From the NCBI GenBank assembly GCA_024336345.1, contig JANFOG010000001.1:2480001-2544000 (forward strand): a stretch of DNA of 64,000 bases. Direction: 5' to 3'. Origin of the DNA: Mariannaea sp. PMI_226 (Eukaryota > Ascomycota > Sordariomycetes > Hypocreales > Nectriaceae). Positions 11,002 to 20,643 of the stretch are shown here, piece after piece. Within the stretch, counting starts at the first letter, position 1; each line of letters begins with the position of its first letter. The notes under the pieces are model-generated. The model was not told the DNA's origin and ran no database searches. It saw only the letters and a program-made list of their open reading frames with translations. Both the position numbers and the translations under genes were made by a program.

Positions 11002-11447
11002 GTGCTTTGCGAGTCGAGTCGAACCCAGTAACACGAGCTTTCAAAGTGGTACATGGATACGAAACTCTCTCTAGTGGGAAAAAATAATGCAATATGTTTG
11101 CTGAAAAGCGAAGGTGAAAATGAGGCAGAAGGATGTCTGCCGCGCCGAAATAGTAGTATGTGGAAGGGTGTGGGACAAAAAAGGACATCAATATGGAACT
11201 AAAGGTTGAGCATTGGGCGCAGTCTAGAGACGGCAACTGATTGACTTATATTCGGTGCGCTAGAGACACTGACCTATTATCATGATACAAGCCGCATTAT
11301 TCTAGTGAGACAGATGGGTAGTCTAGCAGAATGATATTCCCTAATCTGGTCGATCTTGCCCATCTCCACCGTTAAGCTCCCTGCTCAATTGAATCAAATA
11401 GCACAAAATGCTTGCCCTTGCTCCTTATCTCTCAACTAGAGCATAGA
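11002..11447. other. Convergent 3' intergenic
   Basis: Between the stops of the BAP31-like gene (+) and the DUF1479 gene (-). Only UTR-like sequence is seen. Confidence 0.6.
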
Positions 11448-12896
11448 TCAATAATACCCCGAGTCGTATTTTTCGGGAAAGAGGATACCGTTTGCCATCT
11501 CCAGCACTTCTTGTTCTCGATCGTCCATCGCTTCCTCCTCATCCCATGGGAGTAGGCCCATGGCACGAAGAGCATCCACACCCCCAGCTTCACCAACTTC
11601 CTGGACGCCTGCGCTTGCTGTTCGAGCGCTCTCGCCAAAGACACCACCAAAATCTGGCCCTGGATGGCCCAGGAGAAAAGCTTTTCGCTGACGAGCCAGG
11701 TACAACGCATTGGTTTGTGTTAGCGGGCAGGCGGGCAAATACATTATTGTGGTCTCAGGGAGATCCGGGCGACGGAGCCGGTCAAGGGCGTACACGGCAT
11801 CGCAGTGCCACACAAGGTAGTCGCCGGGTTCAAGTCGAGGGATGTTGACCAAACTGCGGGAGAGCTGTAGGTGTGGATGCAAGGCGTCGTTGAGTTCCTG
11901 AGGATATGAGGGCAATGCGCCTTGAATGATGGATGATGGAGGTTGTTCCAGGATCCAATTTTCTGGTGATAGAAAATCTGGGTGGCTCGGAGATGCATTG
12001 ATGGGCGAGAAGAATGGACGCATGAGTAAGTAGGCTGTAGACAGTGTGATCATTGGACAGAGTAGTAGTGTGCCTTCGCCAACCGGGATGTCACTGAGAG
12101 AGATCCAGCCTTGAAACATGCGGAAAGTTGCGCACACTCCGTCGCCGTTGTACAGATCGCTTGTTACTTTGAGTCGAGCGCTGCTCTCCCATGGATCGTA
12201 CTTCTCCCATTCTCCGTCCCAGATGCTCCTGTAGGGACCTTCAGCACCGTAGCCATCTGATTCCCAGCGTTCTACGCTCCCGCCGTCGACATAGACACTC
12301 AAGGAGCAGGCTTCATCATCCGGACTACGGATGCGAAGCCGATCAGCGTAGCTAACCGGGAAGTTTGGGCTGACCATGGCGGAGGGGTCGGAAGAATGCC
12401 AAAGGTTCATAAGCCAACACTGAGTCCAGAGCACATTTTCATGGGCTCGGGCTCTGATTTGCGCAGGGGACCAGTAGACACCATAAAGGTGCGGATCGTG
12501 AGTAGGTAACTGACGGGCCCGGGGGTCTTGGTCAAGGTACGACTCTGTCGCTGTCCTCCATTGCTCCGCCTTCTCTCTTGCAACGACGCCACGGATCGCA
12601 GCGACTCCACGTTCCTTGAGCTTCGAAGCAAAGTCTTGCGCCTTGGATACATCGTGGAGGTCTGAGAATGAAATGGAGGGAATGATATCGGGACCCGATT
12701 GGGCAACAATGTCAACCTCAGCCTTTAATCTGACAAGCAGCCTTTTCCATGATGCTGCGACCTGCTTCTCTTTCCCAGCGATCAATGATCCCTTTACTTT
12801 TGAGAAGCGTGCAGATAGAGGCGTTGACTCGGTTGTCTCGGCAAACATGCTAGTGGTGGGGCCATGAGGGTGGTTCAATTGTGACATAATGAACAT
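11448..12896 (-). CDS. DUF1479 (YbiU-like) protein with altered metal ligands
   Basis: A single exon of 482 residues, matching the usual fungal length. Family landmarks are ERGVAAIRGVV (about 95-105), HDPHLYGVYWSPAQIRARAH (133-152), VDGGSVERWE (203-212), FRMFQGWISLS (258-268) and LEPGDYLVWHCDA (355-367). DUF1479 members are double-stranded beta-helix proteins resembling 2-oxoglutarate/Fe(II) dioxygenases. From memory of the family, the HxD motif before GGSVERW and a His in WHCDxIH are conserved. Here those positions read Y202-V-D204 and, after H364, Y369, so the predicted iron site is probably damaged or remodelled. The reading frame is intact. The start at 12896 (MFIMSQ) could equally be the second Met at 12887. 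Substrate unknown. Confidence 0.88.
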   Translation of the reverse strand: MFIMSQLNHPHGPTTSMFAETTESTPLSARFSKVKGSLIAGKEKQVAASWKRLLVRLKAEVDIVAQSGPDIIPSISFSDLHDVSKAQDFASKLKERGVAAIRGVVAREKAEQWRTATESYLDQDPRARQLPTHDPHLYGVYWSPAQIRARAHENVLWTQCWLMNLWHSSDPSAMVSPNFPVSYADRLRIRSPDDEACSLSVYVDGGSVERWESDGYGAEGPYRSIWDGEWEKYDPWESSARLKVTSDLYNGDGVCATFRMFQGWISLSDIPVGEGTLLLCPMITLSTAYLLMRPFFSPINASPSHPDFLSPENWILEQPPSSIIQGALPSYPQELNDALHPHLQLSRSLVNIPRLEPGDYLVWHCDAVYALDRLRRPDLPETTIMYLPACPLTQTNALYLARQRKAFLLGHPGPDFGGVFGESARTASAGVQEVGEAGGVDALRAMGLLPWDEEEAMDDREQEVLEMANGILFPEKYDSGYY

Positions 12897-13420
12897 ATTA
12901 GGGGAAGGAATCCCAAGACTGGAATATAGGTAAATGAATAGCTACTGTATCGATAAGTCGTTAATGTCCGAAAGACAGGCTATTATTGCTGTTCAGATAA
13001 GCAAGGACAGAAAGGATTGATGGTAAGCTGCTGACAAGGCTTCCCATGTTGTCGACGCGATTAGAGATAGCGGTGAGGCATGGGTATGCGCCCATTTACC
13101 ATGGTTCTCCACGCATTCCTGACCAACTGATGTGAAGCATTCAGATAGCCTTGCCTTGTGAACTGTTATCGCGATGGTTGGCCATAAGCTCGGAGGGTTA
13201 TCCAGGCGTCACCTGGCGGAAATACTTCGGTCGCGTCTGCATATTCTTCGGATATAGGTTCGCTGTGGCGGGCCGCTCAGCCGGTGGTTGAGAAATCCAA
13301 TTGCACTTTCATCGGCACATGCATCTTGGTATGCATCACGCGCCAAGATAATTTTGATATGGAGTTGATGCCAGCGTCTGGTTTTAATTTGGCCTGGCGG
13401 GACGGCGGGAAGAAGAAACA
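12897..13420. other. Intergenic, no gene seen
   Basis: Upstream of the DUF1479 gene and downstream of the HhH-like gene, both on the minus strand. No ORF, repeat or clear motif that I can support. Confidence 0.55.
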
Positions 13421-14363
13421 CTACGCCCTGGTTCTCTTGGATCGCCGGAGGATGGGGGAGGGCTCTGATTGAACATCACGACCGGGTTCCGGTTCCAGCT
13501 TCCGCTTGGACGATGATACCTTGGTAGATTTTTTCTCAGGCCCCCGAGACTCCTTTTTGTCTTTGGATGGTGCTTTGTCCTCCGGCAGCTTGTCCTTCTG
13601 CGGTTGTTTCATCAATACGTAGGCGACCTTTTCCACCTCTGTGGCAGAGACACCGAGTCTCTTGGATAGATGCTGGGCATTGACGCAGAGAGCTTTGTAT
13701 TCCTTTCCGTTATACTTGATAGGACTTTTCTTCCCATCGCAACAGAGCCAGTAGAAGGCTTCATCCGAGAAAAATATGACCCGATCTGGGTCATGAACGG
13801 TGAGCAGCAATGATGCGGTCGCGGGACCGATTCCCTTTAACTTTGTCAATATATCTAGGGCAGCCTGGGCGTCCGTGGTTTGATGGTAGGCATCTTGCGC
13901 TTGTTTGATGATGTCCGCAGCGACAACCGGATCGTTTGATGAGACGAGTTTCATGAGATTGGGCCTGAATTTTCCGTGTCGTCTAAAGCCGTGTTAGGTG
14001 GATGGACTAAGAGCGGATCAAAGCCGGGGCTCTCTGCTTACAGCTTCCACTCGACGAGCTCTTTGACGTCGTCAAGATGCATGGACCGTTGAGGCTTTTC
14101 TCCCCCGAAGATCTTTAGAGCTTCAACATAGCGATAATGGTCAAGCTCTTGTAGTGTCTTCCGGCCATCTTTGACTATTACAGCCATAGCTCCTGTCAGC
14201 GATGCCCGAATGATGTATGTCATGTCCATTATATCAGAAAAAATTCCATACCACTTTTCGACTCAGAAATGGACTTGACAACGTCAGGATAGTGTCCGAG
14301 GAGCTCGTCAAACTCCTTTCTGACAATTTTTCCCGCTTCCACAATGCTAGATCTCGACGTCAT
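13421..14363 (-). CDS. HhH-GPD-like protein with a lysine-rich tail, function unproven
   Basis: Three exons (14363-14252, 14192-14042, 13982-13421) give 274 residues with clean GT..AG junctions. The core resembles a helix-hairpin-helix DNA glycosylase fold. An N-terminal helical part has EKP and EWKLRHGKFRP motifs. These are followed by LTKLKGIGPATASLLLTVHD and DRVIFFSDEAFYWLC. The GIGPATA hairpin and the downstream aspartates resemble base-excision enzymes. I see no 4Fe-4S cysteine cluster of the MutY/Nth type. The last 65 residues are Lys/Arg/Ser/Pro-rich and end RRSKRT, a likely nuclear localisation signal. Related fungal proteins are usually labelled hypothetical. A DNA-binding or repair role is inference. 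Confidence 0.8.
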
Positions 14364-14893
14364 GTTTGTGGCTTGAGAGTAGTCTGACGTCTGTTCGAGG
14401 TGGGCAAATTGGGCTTGGAAATGACAAAATTCTATGGTATGAAATGAATATTGCGGACAGCTCTTCAGTTTATTGACTCCTAAATGATTTGAGGACAGCC
14501 AGATGAACAACTGTGGAAGGTGAAGTTTGTTAGAACGACGTACCAGTTCCTAGCACACTGAGCATACCGGTCAAAGTTGGTGCGCGTCACGTCAACCGCG
14601 CGTCGCGCCGGCATTAATTTAAGCACCTAGTAAGAGACGCCGCCATTACCTTACCCACCCCATCAACTCCTCTCGAATGACCACCACACACCCTGCAACT
14701 TGAATGTAACAGAGCAAGAGGGAAAATGGAAGGAAAATGGTAGAAAGAAAGGAGCTAAAATTAGAAAATAAGGTGAGCAATGACAAAAGTGGCCATCATC
14801 TGATTAAGAGTATTAAAAAAAACAGACACTCAGTTGCTGCCCTCTCAACATTATATTGGTCAAGGTACTATTGGCTCTGGCTATTGGCTCTGG
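14364..14893. other. Intergenic upstream of the HhH-like gene
   Basis: A CG-rich patch at 14580-14613 contains TCACGTCA (CRE-like) and CGCGCGTCGCGCC. The remainder is A-rich and featureless. No gene seen. Confidence 0.5.
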
Positions 14894-16428
14894 CTAAGGC
14901 TGTCCTCCTAATTTGTGCGGCTTGTTAAATACATTCTGAGGATCATACTTCTCTTTCAGTTTGAAAAGTCGATCTGTATTTGTACCAAACACCGACTTTG
15001 CCGGGATGCTCGCCACGTTCACATAGTTCAAGTACTGGCCAGTGCCATCCTTCAGCTCCGTGTCATTGTAGCCTAGCTCACGGATGTTCGTCTGGTATTG
15101 ACGATTATTCTCCCGAATTTTCTCGTCCATTGCCTCACTCTCCCATGTCCAAGCGGTGCCAACGTTGTAGTATTTCCCTCGACTGTTGAATGCGGTGGCG
15201 TCGGACGGGACTCGGCATATCTGATGGTTGGGATAACATTCGAACATGAACATGCTACCATTTGCCTCTGGGTTGGCATCGACAAAGCCAGTGAACTGGT
15301 CGCGAATGGTTATAGCTGTCGAGAGCTCGATCGGAGTGGTAAAATTGCTTCCACCAAACAGATATCTCCTGCCGGGAGCCCACGTCTTGTCTCCAATCTG
15401 GTTGATACTCGGATATGGCATACGCCCAACATTCTTTATCATTGCGTCTAGTTTCAACAATGGAGCAAAGTATTCCGGACCGGCTTCCTGGGCGTTGTCC
15501 CCAAAGTGAAACAGATGAACAAATATGACCCAAGGCTGTTGCTTGTCGGAGCCAGCCACAAGGGTAGGAGGAGCTCGACAAAACCCAGTACGGAAGGCCT
15601 GGTAGCCATCATTGGTCTTGTCCCAGGTATTCATGAATTCAACGATGGCGGGTAAGTTGTCCATGGAAATTAATAGTACGCCGCCGTACACATCGCCCTG
15701 AGGGAACGCCCTCATAGTGAATTCAGTGACGACGCCGAAACTGCTACCTGCACCGCGAATTGCCCAGAACAAATCTGGATTCTCTTCGGCCGAAGCAACT
15801 TTGATGCTGCCATCGGCTAAGACTACCCGACAAGACACTAGAATATCAATGGAGATGCCGTGGAGGCCCATCAACACGCCAAACCCGCCGTGCAAGATAA
15901 GTCCGCCGACGCCAGTGTGTGAGACTGTTCCGCCTACAGTGGCAAGGCCATGCTCCCAGCAGGCCTCGTCAACGTCTTTCCAGACGCAGCCCCCGCCGAA
16001 GGTCACGGTCTTTGCATCAGGATTGACCATGACATCACGCATGAGAGATAGGTCAATTACCATACCTTGAGCGGAGGGAGCACTTGAAGCCTGTGCAGTG
16101 CTGTGACCGCCACCCTTGACATTGAATGCCAGTCCATTGGCGGTCGCCATCTTGACGGTGGCGCTGACTTCCTCAGCTGTCCTAGGAAGGGCTACTGCGG
16201 CCTGATAAGGCTAGGGTCAGCAGCGAATGATGAGGGCCTTGGGGCCGATTGCTCATCTCAGGTACTGAGACCTTCAAGTCGCTTGTGGAAGCTCCAAAAA
16301 CTTACAGCAGGTTTCACACAGGTGAGACTCCATCGCTGAAGGCTCTCCTCGAAGCCATTGTCTCCTGGTAGCAGAAGCTGTCCCTGTGTAAAATGCTCAC
16401 GTAGAGCTATGTACTTGTCGATAGCCAT
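14894..16428 (-). CDS. FAD-linked oxidoreductase, VAO/BBE (berberine bridge enzyme-like) family
   Basis: Two exons, 16428-16306 and 16201-14894, give 476 residues. The first exon (MAIDKYIALREHF...) supplies the N-terminus that the long second-exon frame lacks. The FAD_binding_4 domain starts VALPRTAEEVSATV (about 44-57) and continues through VKGGGHS, where H74 is the expected 8-alpha-histidyl FAD attachment site. GGTVSHTGVGGL (131-142) lacks the second cysteine of bicovalent enzymes, so single attachment is expected. The C-terminal BBE motif is intact (YVNVAS..., KEKYDPQNVF). No secretion signal is visible, so the enzyme is probably cytosolic. Such enzymes oxidise sugars or secondary metabolite intermediates with O2. 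No biosynthetic neighbours point to a substrate. Confidence 0.9.
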
Positions 16429-18007
16429 TTGCTACAGGACTCTTGGCACTGACTGTTTATTTGCCTGCAGAGGTCGGAAATGGAGGTGAAGTTGGTAGAT
16501 GGTAACCATCCTGACTACTTTTCACGAAACTTCAAGGCCTCTCTTTATGTATTGACAATCCCAGGATGGGTCTGGACTTGCTAAGACAATATATTGGTGC
16601 CAGAGCCAGCTCAGCTCAGTCGAGCTTGAGACCATGGACCAACCAGAAAGAGAAATAAGCGTAGCTCTCCGGAGCATTTTCTGAGCTGAAGTTGCTAGTT
16701 CCGCGATATGTGGGCTGATGAGAGGCGGGTCGAGATGCGCAACTAATGCACAGGTGCGCGGGCCTAGTCCAAGCAGTGATCTTACACAGCGGGCTTCATC
16801 ACACCCGAGGATTGCCTTTATGCCCCGCGGCGAATTGATACTGGCTTTGGCGAGGAAGAGTGCACCCGAGAGAGCTCCAGTCAATCAACCAAGCCCATGT
16901 CTGATCATGAGCGTTTCCCTTTCAATAATTTCACGTACTCTTCAAGTCTGTTTTTCAAGTGCCTTTCATCTATCAAGCACTCTACTTGTGTTGGTAGTCT
17001 CTGGCCGATATTTAGCGCCCAAAGTCGTATACCTCCCCTTAAGTGCGGTATTCTCAAACTCCTCGATTCGTTAAAGATAATCTGTTGAAAACTTGAGACG
17101 ATCGTAAAAGTTTGAAGTTCGTAATTAGCTGCCGTTGATCTTGAATGGTGTTTGGCAAAGTAAGACGCACAGGGACATGTAAGGCGATGGCATAGGATGC
17201 CTGGACGGACGCACCCTTGGCCACTTTTTCGAGGTAACGTTAGCCAGCGCTGTGTTTCGTATCGTTATAGAGAGCCTAGTTCTTGGGACATATTGCCCTT
17301 CTGTTTTCCACTCCATTATCAGCTTCCTCTTCAGTCCTCTATTATATCACTCCTATCGCCCAACGTTTGTTCTTTGATGTCAACATCAACAGGATGCCAA
17401 ATATTCGAATCTAGTTCAACTATATATGGGAACTCTACAAAGCGCAAGGACACGTCAATTGGTCCTGGGCACGGCACGGCAGGCAGGTAGTTTCGATGCA
17501 TGCTTTGATAATGCATGGGCTCGTCGGGTGTCCGGAAGACTTAACCGTTGTCGAATATCTCCAGCGAGATTTGGTCAACTGGAAGACATCTCATTGATTA
17601 GTGGCAGCTTTGTGGCACTGGTAGGTACCGGTAGACTCCCTGTTGTTAGTGACTGCAGTCCCTTACCATATCCATCATTCTCGAAGAAAAAGGTACGTAC
17701 TCATCATGAGAGGCTTCGAAAAAATATCGCACTGTGCTCGAATCTTTTGAAAGAGACCAGAAAAGACCCCTGCTCCATAAAAAAAAAACCCCCCCACTTG
17801 GCAAAAAATGGACAGTGGCTCCGTTTTCCGTTTTCTCTTTTTCTCTAGGTTGCCAATACGGAGGGACGAAAGCACATCGTGCTCCACTATGAAGGAATAA
17901 ATCCTGCCGCCCATGGCGTCTGATTTCCAACTATCATCAACACGCACACCCAAGGAAAAACAACACACACCTTTCTAAACACACAACCTCTCTCCAAAAC
18001 CGCAATC
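16429..18007. promoter_or_regulatory. Divergent region between the flavin oxidase and the zinc-finger gene
   Basis: 1.6 kb with no supportable ORF. A10 followed directly by C7 lies at 17779-17795. Sequence just before 18008 is CA-rich (ACACACC, CAACCTCTC), like the leader of a highly expressed small protein. Confidence 0.5.
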
Positions 18008-18442
18008 ATGGGTAACGTATGTCAGAACAGCCTCTCTTGATCAAAACTGGGTCTTCATGTATTGATTGGAATCAAACACAGGGCGCCAAGGCTCAGCAGA
18101 AGCGTGATCGCAACCAGAAGTCCGAGAACAAGGCCAAGTCGCAGCTGAAAGTGGTATGTTCCGCAACAACACCCAACAACAATCCACCCTTTCCGTGTAC
18201 TTACATCTCGAATCAGAACCAGCAAGCCTGCGACATTCAGTGCCAGATCTGCAGGTCGACCTTCCTCAAGACTACCAAGGCCCCCGCGTTCGTGTCCCCC
18301 CTCTCTCTCCAATCCCGTCTCTTCCACCAGGGCTCTTGACCGAAGCTAACACTCGATTTCCCCTTCTCACAGTCTTACTGAACATGCCGAGAACAAGCAC
18401 GGCAAGAGTATCGAGGAGTGCTTCCCAACCTTCCAGCAGTAG
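18008..18442 (+). CDS. ZNF706/SERF-like mini C2H2 zinc-finger protein
   Basis: Four small exons (18008-18016, 18082-18153, 18217-18287, 18373-18442) give 73 residues. The N-terminal half is a basic SERF/4F5-like stretch (GAKAQQKRDRNQKSENKAK). The C-terminal half has one zinc finger, CQIC...HAENKH, and ends EECFPTFQQ. The layout matches the small eukaryotic family that includes human ZNF706; proteins of this group have been linked to proteostasis and aggregation control. Intron 3 uses a non-consensus GTTCGT donor. Each exon alone is too short to look coding. The case rests on consistent phases and the recovered finger. Confidence 0.88.
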
Positions 18443-18795
18443 AGCGCACCCTCAAGAACAGCATGATGGCACCCTCGCAGTACGCAGAATCGTCGGTAAA
18501 CAAAAGCGTAGAAAAGAACAAAAGTAGGGGCATCTAGCGAGGCGTATTTGGAATTTGGTATGGCATGTTATTTATGGCGGGGGTGCGCGGTTGAACGAAA
18601 CATTGACGGACTCACGATGGAATGATGATTGACACTGTCCCTTTTTCTTCTTTTGTTCCCTTGGTTTTTTACAATTTTTTTCATATCTCATCTAGAAGGG
18701 AGGGAGGGGGCTTTGCCTAAGGTCTGTGCTATCTTCCAGGTCCTGAACCTCCACCACGCCTACTATATATAGACTTGTCATCTTTTGGCCTTGTC
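18443..18795. other. Convergent 3' intergenic
   Basis: Between the zinc-finger gene and the dioxygenase gene. T-rich stretches around 18640-18690; no gene seen. Confidence 0.6.
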
Positions 18796-20052
18796 TCAGT
18801 GAGCTTCCACCGCTGCTGCCACAACAGGCACCTCAATTGGTGCTGGAGCTGCCTTTTGCTCAGCTTGAGCCTGTTCCTCGCGGATACTCGCCAGGATGTC
18901 TGGGTACCATCTCTCGCCAACATCCGGATGGCTCTTCACGCGGTTTCGTAGTGTTGCCTCTCCCAGCGTCTTAGCCACACCGCCCCGGCGGAACGTAAAC
19001 TCAACATCGTCGATGTGACCTCCATTGGCCTCGAGCACTTGTCGCCTCTGCTCCCGTACGCTCTGCGGCACCTTACCGACACCCACTGTCTCCAGATCCT
19101 CGAACTCGGCATCGAGTTTGACGCCTTGGAAGAAGGGGATGGAGAAGCGCGCACCGGTACCGGCAGCGGGAGACAGCACTCGGTGAGTCGTTGAGACGCA
19201 CACCCCCTGTGTCAGAGCCTCAAGGCCCTGACCAATGGCTACCACGAGCGTTCCTGCGATGGGTGGGCAGTCGATCCATTCGCCCCGAATGTTCTGAACC
19301 TGCAAGCCGCGGTGCTGTGTGGCTTGTAGCAGATAGCTGCTCAGCATGGAATCCTTGTGAGGACCAACGCCCTGGCCCTGCTTCTCGTCGCCCTTTCCGA
19401 GTTCCTGTAGATCCGGGTACTTTACAATCTTGAGCTTGTGCTGTTGGTCCTCGTCAAAGAACTTGTTGAAGGCATTACTGGGAAGCTCAATGGCTTCGGC
19501 GATGAGGGATGTGAAGGAGACAGAAATCTTGCCCATCCTGTTCATGTACTCGGTGTAAGTCTCGCGGAAGCCCGGTAGAGACTCCTCTGCTGGCCATTGG
19601 TTGGGGGAGAGCAAGTTGTGGTAAAGAGGGGAACCAGGCTTGGGGATGGGGTGCTCAGTGGACAAATCAATCTGTTCGCGATGGTCAATCTCCCCCGCTG
19701 TGATCTCCGCCGACAAGCGCGAGTAGCCTAGGAATGAGTTGGCATTCTTCATCTCAATCTTCATCCTGTGGACGAGAGGAAGGAGGACATGGTTAGTTGA
19801 GAAGACCTAGAGAATATAGTGACGAGCTGTATGAGATTGGGGTAATACACACTTCTCTTCTTCTGGGATATCAAAAAACCCTTTTCCCAGGGTAATAACG
19901 CGTTGGAACAGCTCATCTGAAATGCCGACGTTCTTGAGATAGAGGAAGCCAACCTCCATCAAGGCATGACGGAGCTCTCTGAGGAACTCGGGCTTCTTGG
20001 CCGGGTCGCTGGCGGAGGCCAGGTCCAAGATTGGAATTGATGTAAATGACAT
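18796..20052 (-). CDS. 2-oxoglutarate/Fe(II)-dependent dioxygenase (isopenicillin N synthase-like)
   Basis: Two exons, 20052-19853 and 19765-18796, give 389 residues. The junction (GTGTGT donor) restores the typical PEEEKMKIEMKN...FLGYS. The N-terminal DIOX_N domain begins SIPILDLASASDP and contains ALMEVGFLYLKNVGI. The catalytic domain keeps the facial triad H203-x-D205 (GPHKD) and H261 (STTHRVLS), plus the 2-oxoglutarate-binding R273-x-S275 (ARFSIPFF). The C-terminal tail from about 335 is Ala/Glu-rich. Fungal members hydroxylate or desaturate diverse small molecules; the substrate cannot be read from the sequence. A perfect palindrome lies about 225 bp upstream of the start. Confidence 0.92.
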
Positions 20053-20643
20053 TTGGGACTACCTCACGTATCGATAATGGGGAGTTGTTATCGTTATAGA
20101 AGGCTTGTTGTGAACAAGCAACAACGTGAGCACGAGACAAGTGATGAACTATGGGAAATAATGGCTCAGATTGAGATGATTTGAAATTTGTAGCAAAAGA
20201 AGTTGGTATATACAAATATACTCTTGGAGGGATGACAAACCGCCCCGAAGAGATGGACCTTTATCACATCATGGCGCAATTGCGCAATTGGCCAGTTCCG
20301 AACCTACTCGCATTATTAGGTCCTTGAGTTGTCAAATGATTCCCGACAGCATACACTTTTGCTCATTCCCGATACCCTAAAATGTCAACTTGAGGTCCAT
20401 ACCCGAGGCCCCGCGCCCCGCTCTGGACCAAAACCGATGGAATCCGAGTGGCTTTTGTTCCTTTTGGCGATGGACTCGTTTGCGAGTTTCATCCCACACG
20501 AAGGCCGATTTTCGGACCTGTCCATAGTTTTCTCCCATGCGCTCTCTACCGTCCTTGGCGCCGATTACCGTCGATGGAGTGCATGTGCGTTTCCAATCAT
20601 CACACGACATGTATCAAAATTCTCCCAGGGTCCCAAGAACCAC
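20053..20643. promoter_or_regulatory. Upstream region of the dioxygenase gene
   Basis: Contains the 14-bp palindrome CAATTGCGCAATTG at 20277-20290. It also includes the short 3' flank of UTP17. No gene seen. Confidence 0.5.
20277..20290. promoter_or_regulatory. 14-bp perfect palindrome, possible dimeric factor site
   Basis: CAATTGCGCAATTG equals its own reverse complement. It overlaps a second palindrome, GCGCAATTGCGC, at 20274-20285. The TTGCGCAA core resembles bZIP C/EBP-type sites. Placement 225 bp upstream of the dioxygenase ATG suits an operator, but the function is inferred only. Confidence 0.35.

Noticed and set aside
14894..20052. Secondary metabolite cluster suggested by the flavin oxidase and dioxygenase
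   Set aside because: They are separated by a housekeeping-type zinc-finger gene and there is no synthase, transporter or cluster regulator nearby.
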